Source: Albidovulum denitrificans (lineage in GTDB: Bacteria; Pseudomonadota; Alphaproteobacteria; Rhodobacterales; Rhodobacteraceae). Taken from it: a stretch of 64,000 bases of DNA. Below, piece after piece: positions 51,298-61,486 of the stretch. A program made the position numbers and the translations under genes. The notes beneath the pieces were generated by a model. That model made no database searches. It had not been told where the DNA came from and saw only the letters and a program-made list of their open reading frames with translations. The stretch covers positions 744,001 through 808,000 of the forward strand of contig NZ_PVEP01000001.1 in NCBI RefSeq assembly GCF_002973535.1, given 5' to 3'. Position 1 is the first letter of the stretch; every line of letters begins with the position of its first letter.

Positions 51298-52497
51298 ATG
51301 GCTGAGCGTACCGATATTCTGATCTCCGGCGGCGGCGTCGCCGGGCTGACCGCTGCCGCCGCCTTCGGCGCGGCCGGGTTTTCGGTGATCTGCGTCGATC
51401 CCGCCCCCCCGGTGACCGAGGCCGGGGCCGAGGGCGCGGACATGCGCACCACCGCCTTCCTGCACCCCTCGCGCCGTGTGCTGGACGACGCGGGTCTCTG
51501 GTCACGGCTCGAACCCCACGCCGCCGCGTTGCGCATCATGCGGATCGTCGACGCCGGGGGCGAGGTGGCGGAGCCGCGCGTGGTGAAGGATTTCGACGCC
51601 TCCGAGATCGGTGACGAACCTTTCGGCTGGAACTTCCCCAACTGGCTTTTGCGGCGCGAGATGGTGGCGCGGCTGGCCGATCTGCCCAACGTCTCCTTCC
51701 GCCCCGGCACCGCGACCAGCGCGGTCCTGACGCGCGAAAGCGAGGCGCGGGTGACACTGTCGGACGGAACCCAGGTCGCCGCGCGGCTGCTGATCGCGGC
51801 GGACGGACGCAATAGCCCGGTGCGCGAGGCGCTGGGGATCGGGGTGAAGACCCTGCGCTACGGACAAAAGGCGCTGGCTTTCGCCGTCACCCACCCGATC
51901 CCGCATGACAATGTCTCGACCGAGATCCACCGCACGGGTGGCCCCTTCACCTTCGTGCCGCTCCCTGACCGCGACGGCAAACCCTGCTCTGCCATCGTCT
52001 GGATGGAGCGGGGGCCGGAAGCGCTGCGGCTGGCCGACCTGCCGGTCGCGGCCTTCGAGGCGGAGATGTTCACCCGCTCTGCCGGGCTATACGGGCCGCT
52101 GACCCTGGTCACGCGGCGGTCGGTCTGGCCGATGATCGCCCAGATCGCAGAGCGCTTCGATGGCGAGCGGACCGCCCTTCTGGCCGAGGCCGCGCATGTC
52201 GTCCCGCCGATCGGGGCGCAGGGGCTGAACATGTCGCTGGCCGATCTGGCCTGCCTGCTTGATCTGGCCAAGGCCGCGCCCGACCGGCTGGGCGACCGCG
52301 CGATGCTGAGCGCCTATCACCGCCGCCGCTGGCCCGAGGTGAAGGCGCGGGTGACGGGCATCGACCTTCTGAACCGGACCTCGATGCTGTCGGCGCAACC
52401 CCTGCGCGACCTCCGCGCCAGCGCCCTGAACGCGCTTTATTCGTTCAAGCCGATCCGCGCGACGCTGATGAAAGCGGGCTTGGGCCTTGGCCGGTAG
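51298..52497 (+). CDS. UbiH/UbiF-family FAD-dependent hydroxylase (ubiquinone synthesis)
   Basis: A flavin monooxygenase of 399 residues that hydroxylates a ring position in ubiquinone biosynthesis. It has the FAD-binding start TDILISGGGVAGLTAAAAFGAAGFSVICVD, the middle motif LLIAADGRNSPVREALGI around 170-187, and HVVPPIGAQGLNMSLADLACLLDLA around 300-324, the family's second flavin motif (GAQGLN). Exactly which ring carbon (UbiH, UbiF or UbiI role) cannot be told from sequence. ATG at 51298 is chosen. Its TAG stop lies next to a palindrome shared with the convergent aminotransferase gene. Confidence 0.9.
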   Translation: MAERTDILISGGGVAGLTAAAAFGAAGFSVICVDPAPPVTEAGAEGADMRTTAFLHPSRRVLDDAGLWSRLEPHAAALRIMRIVDAGGEVAEPRVVKDFDASEIGDEPFGWNFPNWLLRREMVARLADLPNVSFRPGTATSAVLTRESEARVTLSDGTQVAARLLIAADGRNSPVREALGIGVKTLRYGQKALAFAVTHPIPHDNVSTEIHRTGGPFTFVPLPDRDGKPCSAIVWMERGPEALRLADLPVAAFEAEMFTRSAGLYGPLTLVTRRSVWPMIAQIAERFDGERTALLAEAAHVVPPIGAQGLNMSLADLACLLDLAKAAPDRLGDRAMLSAYHRRRWPEVKARVTGIDLLNRTSMLSAQPLRDLRASALNALYSFKPIRATLMKAGLGLGR

Positions 52498-52507
52498 GAT
52501 GGGCGGA

Positions 52508-52531
52508 AGGATGGGCAATATTGCCCATCCT
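52508..52531. terminator. Perfect 24-bp palindrome between convergent genes
   Basis: AGGATGGGCAAT followed by its exact complement ATTGCCCATCCT lies between ubiH and the class V aminotransferase. A partial extra copy, TAGGATGGGC, overlaps the ubiH stop. The TAG stop of the aminotransferase (52530-52532) falls at its edge. It is a likely bidirectional terminator and also resembles a widespread intergenic repeat type. Confidence 0.6.
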
Positions 52532-53660
52532 ACGCCAGCGCGGCGTCCAGCGCGCGGCTGACCCGTGCGACGGTGCCATCGACGTCATAAAGCTTGTCGA
52601 GGCCGAAAAGGCCAAGGCGGAAGCTGCGATAGCCCTCGCCCTCCCCCACCTGCAACGGCACACCGGCGGCGATCTGCACGCCCTCGGCCGCGAATTTCTT
52701 GCCGGTCTGGATGTCGGGATCGTCGGTAAAGCTGACGACGACCCCCGGCGCGCCGAAACCTTCGGCGGCGACAGAGCGGATACCGCGAGAGGCCAGTTCC
52801 GCCCGCACGGCATTGCCAAGCTTCCACTGCGCCTCACGCAGACGTTCGAAGCCGTACTCCTTCGTCTCGACCATCGTGTCGCGGAAGGCCTTGAGCGCGT
52901 CCGTCGGCATGGTCGCGTGATAGGCGTGGCCGCCGCCCTCATAGGCCGCCATGATCGCGCGCCATTTCTTCAGGTCCATGGCGAAGCTCGACGACGTCGT
53001 CCCCTCCATCCGCTCCAGCGCCGCCTCAGAGAACATCACGAGACCTGCCGAGGGCGAGGCCGACCAGCCCTTTTGCGGGGCGGAGATCAGCACATCGACG
53101 CCCACATCCTTCATATCGACCCAGACGCAACCGCTCGCGATGCAGTCCAGCACGAACAGCGCGCCGACGTCATGGGCAGCGCGTGCCAGCGCCTTGAGGT
53201 AGTCGTCGGGCAGGATCATGCCAGAGGCGGTTTCGACATGCGGGGCGAAGACCAGATCGGGCTTCTCCGCTGCGATCTTCGCCACGACCTCCTCGATCGG
53301 TGCGGGCGCGAAGGCGGCATCGGGCGCGTTGCCGGTGCGGCGGGCAAGCTCGGCCACGGTTTCCCCCGCGAAACCGCCCGCCTCGAATATCTGGGTCCAG
53401 CGGTAGGAGAACCAGCCGTTCCGCACGATGACCGCCGTCGCCCCGCCGCCGAACTGGCGCGCGACCGCCTCCATCGCGAAGGTGCCGCCGCCGGGGACGA
53501 GGGCAACGGCATCGGCGTTGTAGACCTCTTTCAACATGGCGGAGATGTCGCGCATCACCTGCTGGAACTGCTTGCTCATGTGGTTGAGCGAGCGGTCGGT
53601 GAAGACGACCGAGAATTCCTCGAGCCCGTCGGGGTCGATATCAGGCAGCAATGCGGGCAT
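52530..53660 (-). CDS. Class V aminotransferase (alanine/serine-glyoxylate type)
   Basis: A PLP-dependent aminotransferase of 376 residues, fold type I class V. It has NADAVALVPGGGTFAMEAVARQFGGGATAVIVRNGWFSYRW around 47-87 (PLP phosphate site) and HVETASGMILPDDYLKAL around 141-158. ALFVLDCIASGCVWVDMKDVGVDVLISAPQKGWSASPSAGLVMFS around 166-210 holds the aspartate and the PLP lysine in QKGW. The best family fit is alanine- or serine-glyoxylate aminotransferase; the precise substrate pair is uncertain. The start MPALLPD at 53660 has AGGAGG upstream. It converges on ubiH. Confidence 0.88.
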   Translation of the reverse strand: MPALLPDIDPDGLEEFSVVFTDRSLNHMSKQFQQVMRDISAMLKEVYNADAVALVPGGGTFAMEAVARQFGGGATAVIVRNGWFSYRWTQIFEAGGFAGETVAELARRTGNAPDAAFAPAPIEEVVAKIAAEKPDLVFAPHVETASGMILPDDYLKALARAAHDVGALFVLDCIASGCVWVDMKDVGVDVLISAPQKGWSASPSAGLVMFSEAALERMEGTTSSSFAMDLKKWRAIMAAYEGGGHAYHATMPTDALKAFRDTMVETKEYGFERLREAQWKLGNAVRAELASRGIRSVAAEGFGAPGVVVSFTDDPDIQTGKKFAAEGVQIAAGVPLQVGEGEGYRSFRLGLFGLDKLYDVDGTVARVSRALDAALA

Positions 53661-53733
53661 GGGATCCTCCTCTTCCGGTTTCCCCGACGTAGCGCAAGGC
53701 GGGGGCGAAGCCAATGCGGAAGCGTGGCGCATA

Positions 53734-53800
53734 GGGGGGCTGCCCGCCCCCGTCCCCGCTGTCGCGGGGCCTCCCCCGGGAGTATTTGGACAACGAAGAA
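53734..53800. repeat. Hairpin plus GGGAGTATTT repeat, copy 4
   Basis: GGGGGGC and GCCCCCG form a hairpin, then CCCCGC/GCGGGG, then CTCCCCCGGGAGTATTTGGA and CAACGAAGAAG. It lies just beyond the 3' end of the Lrp gene at 53803. It is the same family as 13387, 18200 and 29729. Confidence 0.6.
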
Positions 53801-53802
53801 GA

Positions 53803-54257
53803 TCAGCCCAGAGGTCCGGGGCGGCGTTCCTCGGACATCAGCACATTGGCCTCGACATTGCCGACCCCCGGCAGGGTCATGATCCGGCGGCGCAGGACCC
53901 GTTCGAAATCGGCAAGGTCGCGGGCGGTGACGCGAAGGCGGTAGTCGTAAAGGCCAAGGACATGCTGGACCACCTGCACCTCGGGGATGGCGGTGGCGGC
54001 ACGCTCGAAATCCTCAAGGCTGACGCGGCCCTTGGTGGCGAGTTTCACGCCAAGAAAGACGGTGACGCCGAAGCCCAGCCGGTCGGCGTCAAGGTCGATC
54101 CGGCGGCCGGAGAGGATGCCCGCCTCTTCCAGCCGCTTTATGCGCCGCCAGGCGGCGGGTTGCGAAAGCCCCAGCGCCCGGCCCACCGCGCCCGCGCTTT
54201 GCGTGGCATCGGCCACCAGCGCGCGCAGGATGGCGCGGTCGGTATCGTCAAGCGCGA

Positions 54258-54261
<4 letters not shown>
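53803..54261 (-). CDS. Lrp/AsnC-family regulator (second of tandem pair)
   Basis: A 152-residue Lrp-type transcription factor. The N-terminal helix-turn-helix is LDDTDRAILRALVADATQSAGAVGRALGLSQPAAWRRIKRLEEAGIL around 4-50. The C-terminal RAM/ligand-binding domain contains VTVFLGVKLATKG, PEVQVVQHVLGLYDYRLRVTARDLADFERVL and LPGVGNVEANVLMSEE. ATG at 54261 overlaps the stop of the preceding Lrp gene by four bases, so the two are made together and may form hetero-oligomers. An effector amino acid cannot be assigned. Confidence 0.93.
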
Positions 54262-55866
<1,605 letters not shown>

Positions 55867-55889
55867 TCCCGCGCGCCCAGACGTTCACC

Positions 55890-55912
55890 GGGGCGGCCGC
55901 GCAGGCCGCCCC
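55890..55912 (+). terminator. Strong hairpin after ilvC
   Basis: GGGGCGGCC pairs exactly with GGCCGCCCC around GCGCA, 24 bases after the ilvC stop, followed by GACAG. The stem is strong but there is no T-run. Confidence 0.5.
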
Positions 55913-55966
55913 GACAGCCTATTGACGCCGCCCGGACGCCATGCGACGCCTCGCGCAGTCGTTTTC

Positions 55967-56350
55967 ATGAGGTCAATGATGGTTGGCAAGTTCGTCCTCG
56001 GCTTTTCCCTCTCCATGCTCGCCCTGCCCGCCCTTGCGCAGATCAAGCAGGTCGATTTCGCGCGGTTTCCCGAAGGGACCGAATGCGGCGCCTCGGGGGG
56101 GGGCGGAAAGGTCAAGGTTCGCAAGAAGCGGAACGAGATTCAGGTCTCGATCAAGGGCGACACAACGGGCGCGACCTTCTTCTGCGTCCTGCCCGACGGG
56201 CGAAAGGCAATCGCCATTCTGCCGGAGCTGCCCGCCGGCACCGTGGCCGATCTTCAAACCTGGGCCGACGGCACCGGACAGCTGATCATGAGCGTCAAGG
56301 GAAACCTCGTGCTTCAGGACGTTCCGAAGGCGATCCGGTGGAGCAAGTGA
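55967..56350 (+). CDS. Small exported hypothetical protein
   Basis: A protein of about 127 residues with a signal peptide, MMVGKFVLGFSLSMLALPALAQ. The mature part is a compact beta-rich domain of about 105 residues: IKQVDFARFPEGTECGASGGGGKVKVRKKRNEIQVSIKGD, TTGATFFCVLPDGRKAIAILPELP and GQLIMSVKGNLVLQDV. Two cysteines could pair. I do not recognise the family. ATG at 55967, 55976 or 55979 are all possible. It lies between ilvC and a decayed fragment of glmM. Confidence 0.65.
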   Translation: MRSMMVGKFVLGFSLSMLALPALAQIKQVDFARFPEGTECGASGGGGKVKVRKKRNEIQVSIKGDTTGATFFCVLPDGRKAIAILPELPAGTVADLQTWADGTGQLIMSVKGNLVLQDVPKAIRWSK

Positions 56351-56353
56351 CCG

Positions 56354-56462
56354 TTAGACGGCCGCCTGCGCCGCGCTGACGATATCCTCCACGACGCGGG
56401 CCGAAGGCCCTCATCCTCGCATTCCGCCATGACGCGGATCGGCGGCCCGCCCCGATTTGCGG
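56354..56462 (-). pseudogene. Decayed copy of the 3' end of glmM
   Basis: On the minus strand this fragment matches the last part of glmM (58081-58194) in the same orientation. A 29-base block at 56412-56440 is identical to 58143-58171, coding IRVMAECED in both. Further along, after a frameshift, it reads VVEDIVSAAQAAV and stop, against [14 protein letters not shown] and stop in GlmM. On the upstream side CGCAAATCGGG matches CGCAAGTCGGG. The match ends eight bases from the cytochrome c stop. The two copies bracket the cytochrome c and LuxR genes. Confidence 0.85.
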
Positions 56463-56469
56463 CTGCCCC

Positions 56470-57288
56470 CTATTCGTCCGCCCCGGTCGGCAGGCCCGCG
56501 ATATAGGCCATCACGCTGACCCGATCCTCGACCGAGAAGGCCCGCAGGTTGATCATGGCCGCGCCCGGATGGGTGTTGGAAATCTTGTTGAAGACTTCAT
56601 CCGGCAGTTCCGCGGCCTCGGTCCCGACATAATTGTGGCTGTCCCCCTCGCCCCAGTCGAGAGCGCGGCCGTCGAAGCCGTGGCAGGCGGCACAGGTGGT
56701 CTGAAAGATCGCGCGGCCGCGATCGACATCGCCGACACCGGGGATCATCTTGCGACTGTCATAGTCGATGAAGGCGCGCATGTCCGTCAGCCCCTCTGAC
56801 AGGAAGGTCGCAACCCGCAACATCTCTTCGTTCGAGATCATCTCTTCGGTATAGGGATGGTTCTTGTCGCGCAGGATAGGCAGGATGCTTTCCGGCGCCC
56901 AGCCACGCATCCCGAGGACGCCCTTGATCCCGGTGAAATGGCTGCCCGAGCGATAAATACCCGCGGCGCCCTGATAATCCCATCCGTGGCACTCCTTGCA
57001 GCGCCAGGTCCCCTCACCCGTCTGCTCGCTGTTCGCGGCGGCCGGATAGGCCGGGTTGGTCGCCTCGGGGGCCGGGCGGTCCAGCGCTTCCCACCAGTTG
57101 TCGTAGATCCGCCCGCCCGCGGCGATGGTCCAGTCAAGCGACGGCACCTGCGGCGCACCATGGACATATTCCTGCTGCTGCGGACCATGCTCCTGCGGCG
57201 CAACCGAGACCTGCGCCGCAGCCGAAAACGGTGCGAAAAGCCCCGCAACCACCAATGTCACCCCCGTGAGGCCGATACCCTTCCCCAT
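56470..57288 (-). CDS. Exported diheme cytochrome c
   Basis: A periplasmic c-type cytochrome of 272 residues with signal peptide MGKGIGLTGVTLVVAGLFAPFSAAAQ and two haem-binding motifs, CKECH (97-101) and CAACH (199-203). This implies two cytochrome c domains. Possible axial methionines are M245 and M260. WWEALDRPAPEATNPAYP before the first haem resembles cytochrome subunits of alcohol- or sulfite-type dehydrogenase partners, but no partner enzyme is adjacent. ATG at 57288 has GGAGAGAAAG upstream. It is divergent from a LuxR-type membrane protein, and its 3' end abuts the glmM remnant. Confidence 0.9.
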   Translation of the reverse strand: MGKGIGLTGVTLVVAGLFAPFSAAAQVSVAPQEHGPQQQEYVHGAPQVPSLDWTIAAGGRIYDNWWEALDRPAPEATNPAYPAAANSEQTGEGTWRCKECHGWDYQGAAGIYRSGSHFTGIKGVLGMRGWAPESILPILRDKNHPYTEEMISNEEMLRVATFLSEGLTDMRAFIDYDSRKMIPGVGDVDRGRAIFQTTCAACHGFDGRALDWGEGDSHNYVGTEAAELPDEVFNKISNTHPGAAMINLRAFSVEDRVSVMAYIAGLPTGADE

Positions 57289-57385
57289 CTTTCTCTCCCT
57301 CCCTTTCCGGCCATCGACCCCTGTGGCGAACGCCGCCCGCCCGCCGATGGCACAGGCAGCATCAGGCTGGTCCCGGCCAGAAAAG

Positions 57386-57429
57386 GTGACAACGGCAAAG
57401 TTCTGCCTATACTCGGCGGACAACCGCCG
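57386..57429 (+). promoter_or_regulatory. Possible promoter and operator in the cytochrome/LuxR divergent region
   Basis: GTGACA, a 16-base spacer and TATACT (57408-57413) form a plausible promoter for the LuxR gene. Directly after it, CGGCGG-ACAA-CCGCCG (57414-57429) is an inverted repeat at the position of a transcription start, suitable for an operator. The whole divergent gap is 225 bp. Confidence 0.35.
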
Positions 57430-57513
57430 TAGCACTTTGGTTGACGCCTCCTGCACAAAGGTTTGAACGCCACAGGGGGTGCCTTTTCCAGATACACAAC
57501 CTTCGGTAGTGCG

Positions 57514-58044
57514 ATGCCCATGGACCCGACCGATCTGTCCCCCCGATGGCGCCAGATGCGTGCCACCTCGGTCCTGATCCTCGTCTGCGGCTTGATCCTG
57601 TGTTTCGATATCGGAGGCGAACTTTATCTGGTCGCGCGATACCCCAACAGCCTCAGCCGGCTGGCCATGCTGCATATCGTGGTCGAATTCCTTGCCACCT
57701 TCGGGCTTGGCGTCGCCTTCTCGTCGATCCGGGCCGAAATGCGCCGCAGCCTGGCGCGCAGCCGGATCGACCGGGAACATCTGACAGCGATCCGGGGCGA
57801 TTTCGACCGCCTCTTGCAAGAACGTTTCCGGGAATGGGACCTGACCCCCGCCGAAAGGGACGTAGCGCTCCTGACGATCCGGGGCATGAAGATCGCGGAA
57901 ATCGCGCGGATACGCCATGCCCATCATGGAACGGTGAAGTCGCAGCTTTCGACCATCTACCGCAAGTCCGGCGCCGCGACGCGGACGGAATTCGTGGCCC
58001 GGTTCATCGACGAATTCCTCGATCACTCCGCCAGCCATGCCTGA
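57514..58044 (+). CDS. Membrane-anchored LuxR-type HTH regulator
   Basis: A 176-residue protein with two membrane helices (about 17-36 and 50-72), a short linker helix and a C-terminal LuxR/GerE DNA-binding domain, WDLTPAERDVALLTIRGMKIAEIARIRHAHHGTVKSQLSTIYRKSGAATRTEFVARFIDE around 108-167. The short periplasmic loop between the helices suggests sensing in or at the membrane. ATG at 57514 is chosen; the ATG two codons later is also possible. It is divergent from the cytochrome c gene, which it probably regulates. The 3' end is 36 bp from the glmM stop (convergent). Confidence 0.85.
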   Translation: MPMDPTDLSPRWRQMRATSVLILVCGLILCFDIGGELYLVARYPNSLSRLAMLHIVVEFLATFGLGVAFSSIRAEMRRSLARSRIDREHLTAIRGDFDRLLQERFREWDLTPAERDVALLTIRGMKIAEIARIRHAHHGTVKSQLSTIYRKSGAATRTEFVARFIDEFLDHSASHA

Positions 58045-58080
58045 CACGGCCCGGCGCCCCGCCACAGGCCGGGCGGCGCG

Positions 58081-59427
58081 TCACAGGGCCGCCGCCTCGA
58101 CCGCTGCGACGATACCATCGACGGTTTCGCTCAGAAGCCCCGCATCCTCGCATTCCGCCATGACGCGGATCAACGGCTCCGTTCCCGACTTGCGGATCAG
58201 GATACGGCCCTGCCCGGCGATCTTCGCCTCTGCATCCGCTATCACTTTTCGAACATTATCGGCGTCAAGTGGCGCCTGCCCGGCCTGATACCTGACATTT
58301 TTCAACATCTGCGGCACGGTTTCGAATTGATGGACCAGCTCGGATGCGGGTCGCCCCTCATCCACCAGCGCGGCAAGGAAATGCAACGCGGCCAGAAGGC
58401 CGTCGCCGGTCGTGGCATAATCCGTCATCACGATATGGCCCGACTGTTCGCCGCCAAGGTTAAAGCCGCCCTCGCGCATCCTTTCCACCACATAGCGGTC
58501 CCCGACCGCCGCGCGTTCAAGGTGCAGGCCGCGCGCATCAAGGAACCGTTCCAGCCCGAGGTTGGACATGACGCTGGCAACCAGCGTGCCTTGCCGCAGC
58601 CGCCCCTCCGCCGCCCAGCGCGCGGCGAGCAGCGCCATGATCTGATCGCCATCGGCCACCCGGCCCTTTTCGTCGATGATCATCACCCGGTCGGCATCGC
58701 CATCAAGGCAGATGCCCACATCCGCGCCATGGGCCACAACCGTTTCCGCCGCAAGCCGCGTATCGGTCGATCCGCATTTTTCGTTGATATTCAGACCATT
58801 GGGCGTGACCCCGACAGGGATGATCTCTGCCCCCAGTTCCCACAACACCTCGGGCGCGGTCTTGTAGGCCGCGCCATTGGCGCAGTCGATCACCACCTTC
58901 AGCCCGTCGAACCGCCGCCCGGCGGGAAGGGTCGCCTTCACCCTTTCATTATACCGGAACCGGCCGTCGTCGATCCGCTTGGCGCGGCCGATATTGACGG
59001 ATTGCGCGGGCTCCACCCCCTCTTCCACCAGCTTCTCGATCTCAAGCTCCGCCTCATCGGACAGCTTGAAGCCATCGGGGCCAAAGAACTTGATGCCGTT
59101 GTCATGGTGCGGGTTGTGGCTGGCCGAGATCATCACGCCCACATCGGCGCGCAGTGACGTGGTCAGCATCCCCACGGCGGGCGTCGGCACCGGACCCAGC
59201 AGGAAAACATTCATGCCGGTGGAGGTGAAGCCCGCCGTCAGCGCGTTTTCGAACATATAGCCCGACAGCCGCGTGTCCTTGCCGATCACCACCCGATGCG
59301 CGGCCGACCCGTCACGGCGGAAATACCGCCCCGCCGCGGCGCCCAGACGCAGCGCCATGTCCGCCGTCATCGGGTGTGTGTTCGCGGTGCCGCGCACGCC
59401 GTCGGTTCCGAAAAGCTTCCTGCTCAT
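58081..59427 (-). CDS. glmM: Phosphoglucosamine mutase GlmM
   Basis: Interconverts glucosamine 6-phosphate and 1-phosphate on the way to UDP-GlcNAc for the cell wall. The 448-residue product begins [29 protein letters not shown]. The active-site phosphoserine lies in [19 protein letters not shown] around 101-119 (Ser103). The Mg loop is LDGDADRVM, and the phosphate-binding motif is [14 protein letters not shown] near the C-terminus. It starts inside the folP stop (four-base overlap). Its 3' end is duplicated in decayed form at 56354-56462. Confidence 0.97.
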   Translation of the reverse strand: MSRKLFGTDGVRGTANTHPMTADMALRLGAAAGRYFRRDGSAAHRVVIGKDTRLSGYMFENALTAGFTSTGMNVFLLGPVPTPAVGMLTTSLRADVGVMISASHNPHHDNGIKFFGPDGFKLSDEAELEIEKLVEEGVEPAQSVNIGRAKRIDDGRFRYNERVKATLPAGRRFDGLKVVIDCANGAAYKTAPEVLWELGAEIIPVGVTPNGLNINEKCGSTDTRLAAETVVAHGADVGICLDGDADRVMIIDEKGRVADGDQIMALLAARWAAEGRLRQGTLVASVMSNLGLERFLDARGLHLERAAVGDRYVVERMREGGFNLGGEQSGHIVMTDYATTGDGLLAALHFLAALVDEGRPASELVHQFETVPQMLKNVRYQAGQAPLDADNVRKVIADAEAKIAGQGRILIRKSGTEPLIRVMAECEDAGLLSETVDGIVAAVEAAAL

Positions 59428-60446
59428 GCCATCTCTCCCAGCGCCACCGCCTGCCAGAGACGGAGCGCCTGTTTGGCCTCTTCAATATCATGGAGGCGGT
59501 GCAACTGCACACCCTGCGCGATGCCCGCCAGCGTCACGGCCAGCGTCCCCGGCACCCGCAGATCGGCCTGCCCCGCCGCAGCGCCGCCGCCCAGCGTGCC
59601 GATGAAGCGCTTGCGCGAGATGCCAAGCAGCACCGCGCAGCCGGTCTGATGGAAAAGCGACAGCCCCCGGATCAGGGTCAGGTTATGCTCAACCGTCTTG
59701 CCGAAACCGATGCCGGGATCGACGACGATCCGGGCGCGCGGGATGCCCGCCGCCTCGGCCCGCGCGACGCTCGCCTCAAGAAAATCGTAGACGTCGAGCA
59801 GGACGTCATCATAGCGCGGGTCGGCCTGCATCGTCGCGGGCGTGCCCTGCGCATGCATCAGGCAGAGCGGCACGCGGGCGTGAACAACTTCATCCGCCAG
59901 ATGAGGATCGAACGTCAAGGCCGCGACATCGTTGACAAAACGTGCACCACACGCCAGCGCTTCACGCGCCACGGCGGCCTTGCGCGTGTCGATGGAAATC
60001 GGCACCCCGACCTTGCCCTCATGCAGTGCGCGGATTACCGGGGCGGTGCGGGCGATCTCTTCCTCGACACTCACATCCGCCGCGCCGGGCCGGGTGCTTT
60101 CGCCGCCGATGTCCAGCATGTCGGCCCCGGCGGCGACCATGGCGCGGGCATGGGCCACGGCACGGTCCGGCGCGGCAAAGCGGCCGCCGTCGGAAAAGCT
60201 GTCGGGCGTGACGTTCAGCACGCCCATGATCCGCGGCCGGTCAAGCGCGAGGCCCGAGAGCGTCCCGCGCGGCGCGGTCAGGCGGCGCAGCACGGCGGCG
60301 GGCAGCGCACTCGCTGGCATCAGCCCGCGCGAGCCGCGCCGGGTCAGGTGTTCGACATGGCTGAACCAGGTCCATCCCCCGGCAAGGGGAAAGGCGCCCT
60401 CGGGGCGAAGCGCATCGGTCTGGGCGATCGGTCGGAAGTAATCCAT
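59424..60446 (-). CDS. folP: Dihydropteroate synthase FolP
   Basis: Condenses p-aminobenzoate with dihydropterin pyrophosphate in folate synthesis; it is the sulfonamide target. The 340-residue product has [16 protein letters not shown] around 75-90, [11 protein letters not shown] around 112-122, [16 protein letters not shown] around 242-257 and the C-terminal SRKRFIG region. Residues 1-65 form an N-terminal extension ([34 protein letters not shown]) longer than in E. coli FolP. It overlaps glmM by four bases and follows folB by 44 bp. Confidence 0.96.
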   Translation of the reverse strand: MDYFRPIAQTDALRPEGAFPLAGGWTWFSHVEHLTRRGSRGLMPASALPAAVLRRLTAPRGTLSGLALDRPRIMGVLNVTPDSFSDGGRFAAPDRAVAHARAMVAAGADMLDIGGESTRPGAADVSVEEEIARTAPVIRALHEGKVGVPISIDTRKAAVAREALACGARFVNDVAALTFDPHLADEVVHARVPLCLMHAQGTPATMQADPRYDDVLLDVYDFLEASVARAEAAGIPRARIVVDPGIGFGKTVEHNLTLIRGLSLFHQTGCAVLLGISRKRFIGTLGGGAAAGQADLRVPGTLAVTLAGIAQGVQLHRLHDIEEAKQALRLWQAVALGEMA

Positions 60447-60490
60447 GGCGTCTTTTCACCGTCTTGCCGGGTCTTGGCAAGTCCGCCCGG

Positions 60491-61393
60491 TCATGCCCTT
60501 TCGACCGGCACGCGGCATTCTGCCGGGAGTGTGACAGCCCCGTGAACGATCAGTTTCACCGCCTCAAGGTGTTCGGCCAGCCACAAGGCCAGCGCCAGCC
60601 CGTCCTCGGCCGATTTCGGGCCGTCATGCGCATCCAGCACGATCTTCGACGGCGCCCAGACCACCATCTGCCCGTGCCGCATGGCCCAGTCGATCTCTGT
60701 CCGGGTGGCGACGACCACGCAGCGGTCATCGCGCGCGGCCAGGCGCCAGGCGTTCTGCTCGATCTCGAGCAGGTCGATGCGGCGCTGGGTGGGCGCATGG
60801 CCGGTCACGGCGCGGATCAGGTCGGTCTGGCCGACGGCGATGATGACCGGCGCATCCCCGGCGGCCAGCGCATCGAGATGGGTCGCCAGATCGGCGGTGT
60901 CGATGGTCGGGTTGTCGAAATAGGCGATGACGGGCGAGGGCGCGGTCTGGGTCAGGTCCAGATTGGCCATATCGGCGCGCGACCGCACGATCTCAACCCC
61001 CAGCGCGCCGGGGCCACGGTCTAGCTTTTCGATCCGCAGGAAGACGCGCAGCGGTTGCGGCTCGGCCAGAATGCGGCGGGCGATGCGTTCGGCGAGCGTT
61101 TCAAGAAGGTTCAGCCGCTCTGCCGCAAGCTCGGCCGCGATGGCCTCGGCGATGCGATCATAGGACAGGATCGCATCGACATCGTCGCTGTCGGCCACGG
61201 CAGGCTGGGGCAGAAGCTCTACCACGACATTGAAGCGCAGGCGCTGCGGGTGGCCGCGTTCCTGCTGAAAGGCGCCGATATCGGCCAGCGCGATGTGGTC
61301 ACGCAGGCTGATCCGGTCGGCAACCGGCCCCGATGAGGCCAGCCCCGCGCGTTCCTCGGGATGGGCGAAGGCCCGGCGTATGTCTTCGGTCAT
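60491..61393 (-). CDS. FolB-like dihydroneopterin aldolase with extra C-terminal domain
   Basis: A 300-residue protein. Residues about 25-145 fit the FolB/dihydroneopterin aldolase tunnel fold: DRISLRDHIALADIGAFQQERGHPQRLRFNVVVEL, DDVDAILSYDRIAEAIAAELAAERLNLLETLAERIARRIL and RVFLRIEKLD. The remaining 150 residues form a second domain (VIIAVGQTDLIRAVTG, DRCVVVATRTEIDWAMRHGQMVVWAPSK, ALALWLAEHLEAVKLIVHG) that I do not recognise with confidence. It faintly resembles small amino-acid-kinase folds. Standard FolB is only about 120 residues. The start MTEDIRRAF at 61393 is chosen. It is the first gene of folB-folP-glmM. Confidence 0.85.
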   Translation of the reverse strand: MTEDIRRAFAHPEERAGLASSGPVADRISLRDHIALADIGAFQQERGHPQRLRFNVVVELLPQPAVADSDDVDAILSYDRIAEAIAAELAAERLNLLETLAERIARRILAEPQPLRVFLRIEKLDRGPGALGVEIVRSRADMANLDLTQTAPSPVIAYFDNPTIDTADLATHLDALAAGDAPVIIAVGQTDLIRAVTGHAPTQRRIDLLEIEQNAWRLAARDDRCVVVATRTEIDWAMRHGQMVVWAPSKIVLDAHDGPKSAEDGLALALWLAEHLEAVKLIVHGAVTLPAECRVPVERA

Positions 61394-61486
61394 GGATGCC
61401 CCCGCCGTCTTTGCCCGCATCATAGAGAGAGGCCGCGCTGGCCGAAAGGCCATGCGCGGCATTTAGCGGTCCCGGACCGGCAGGGA

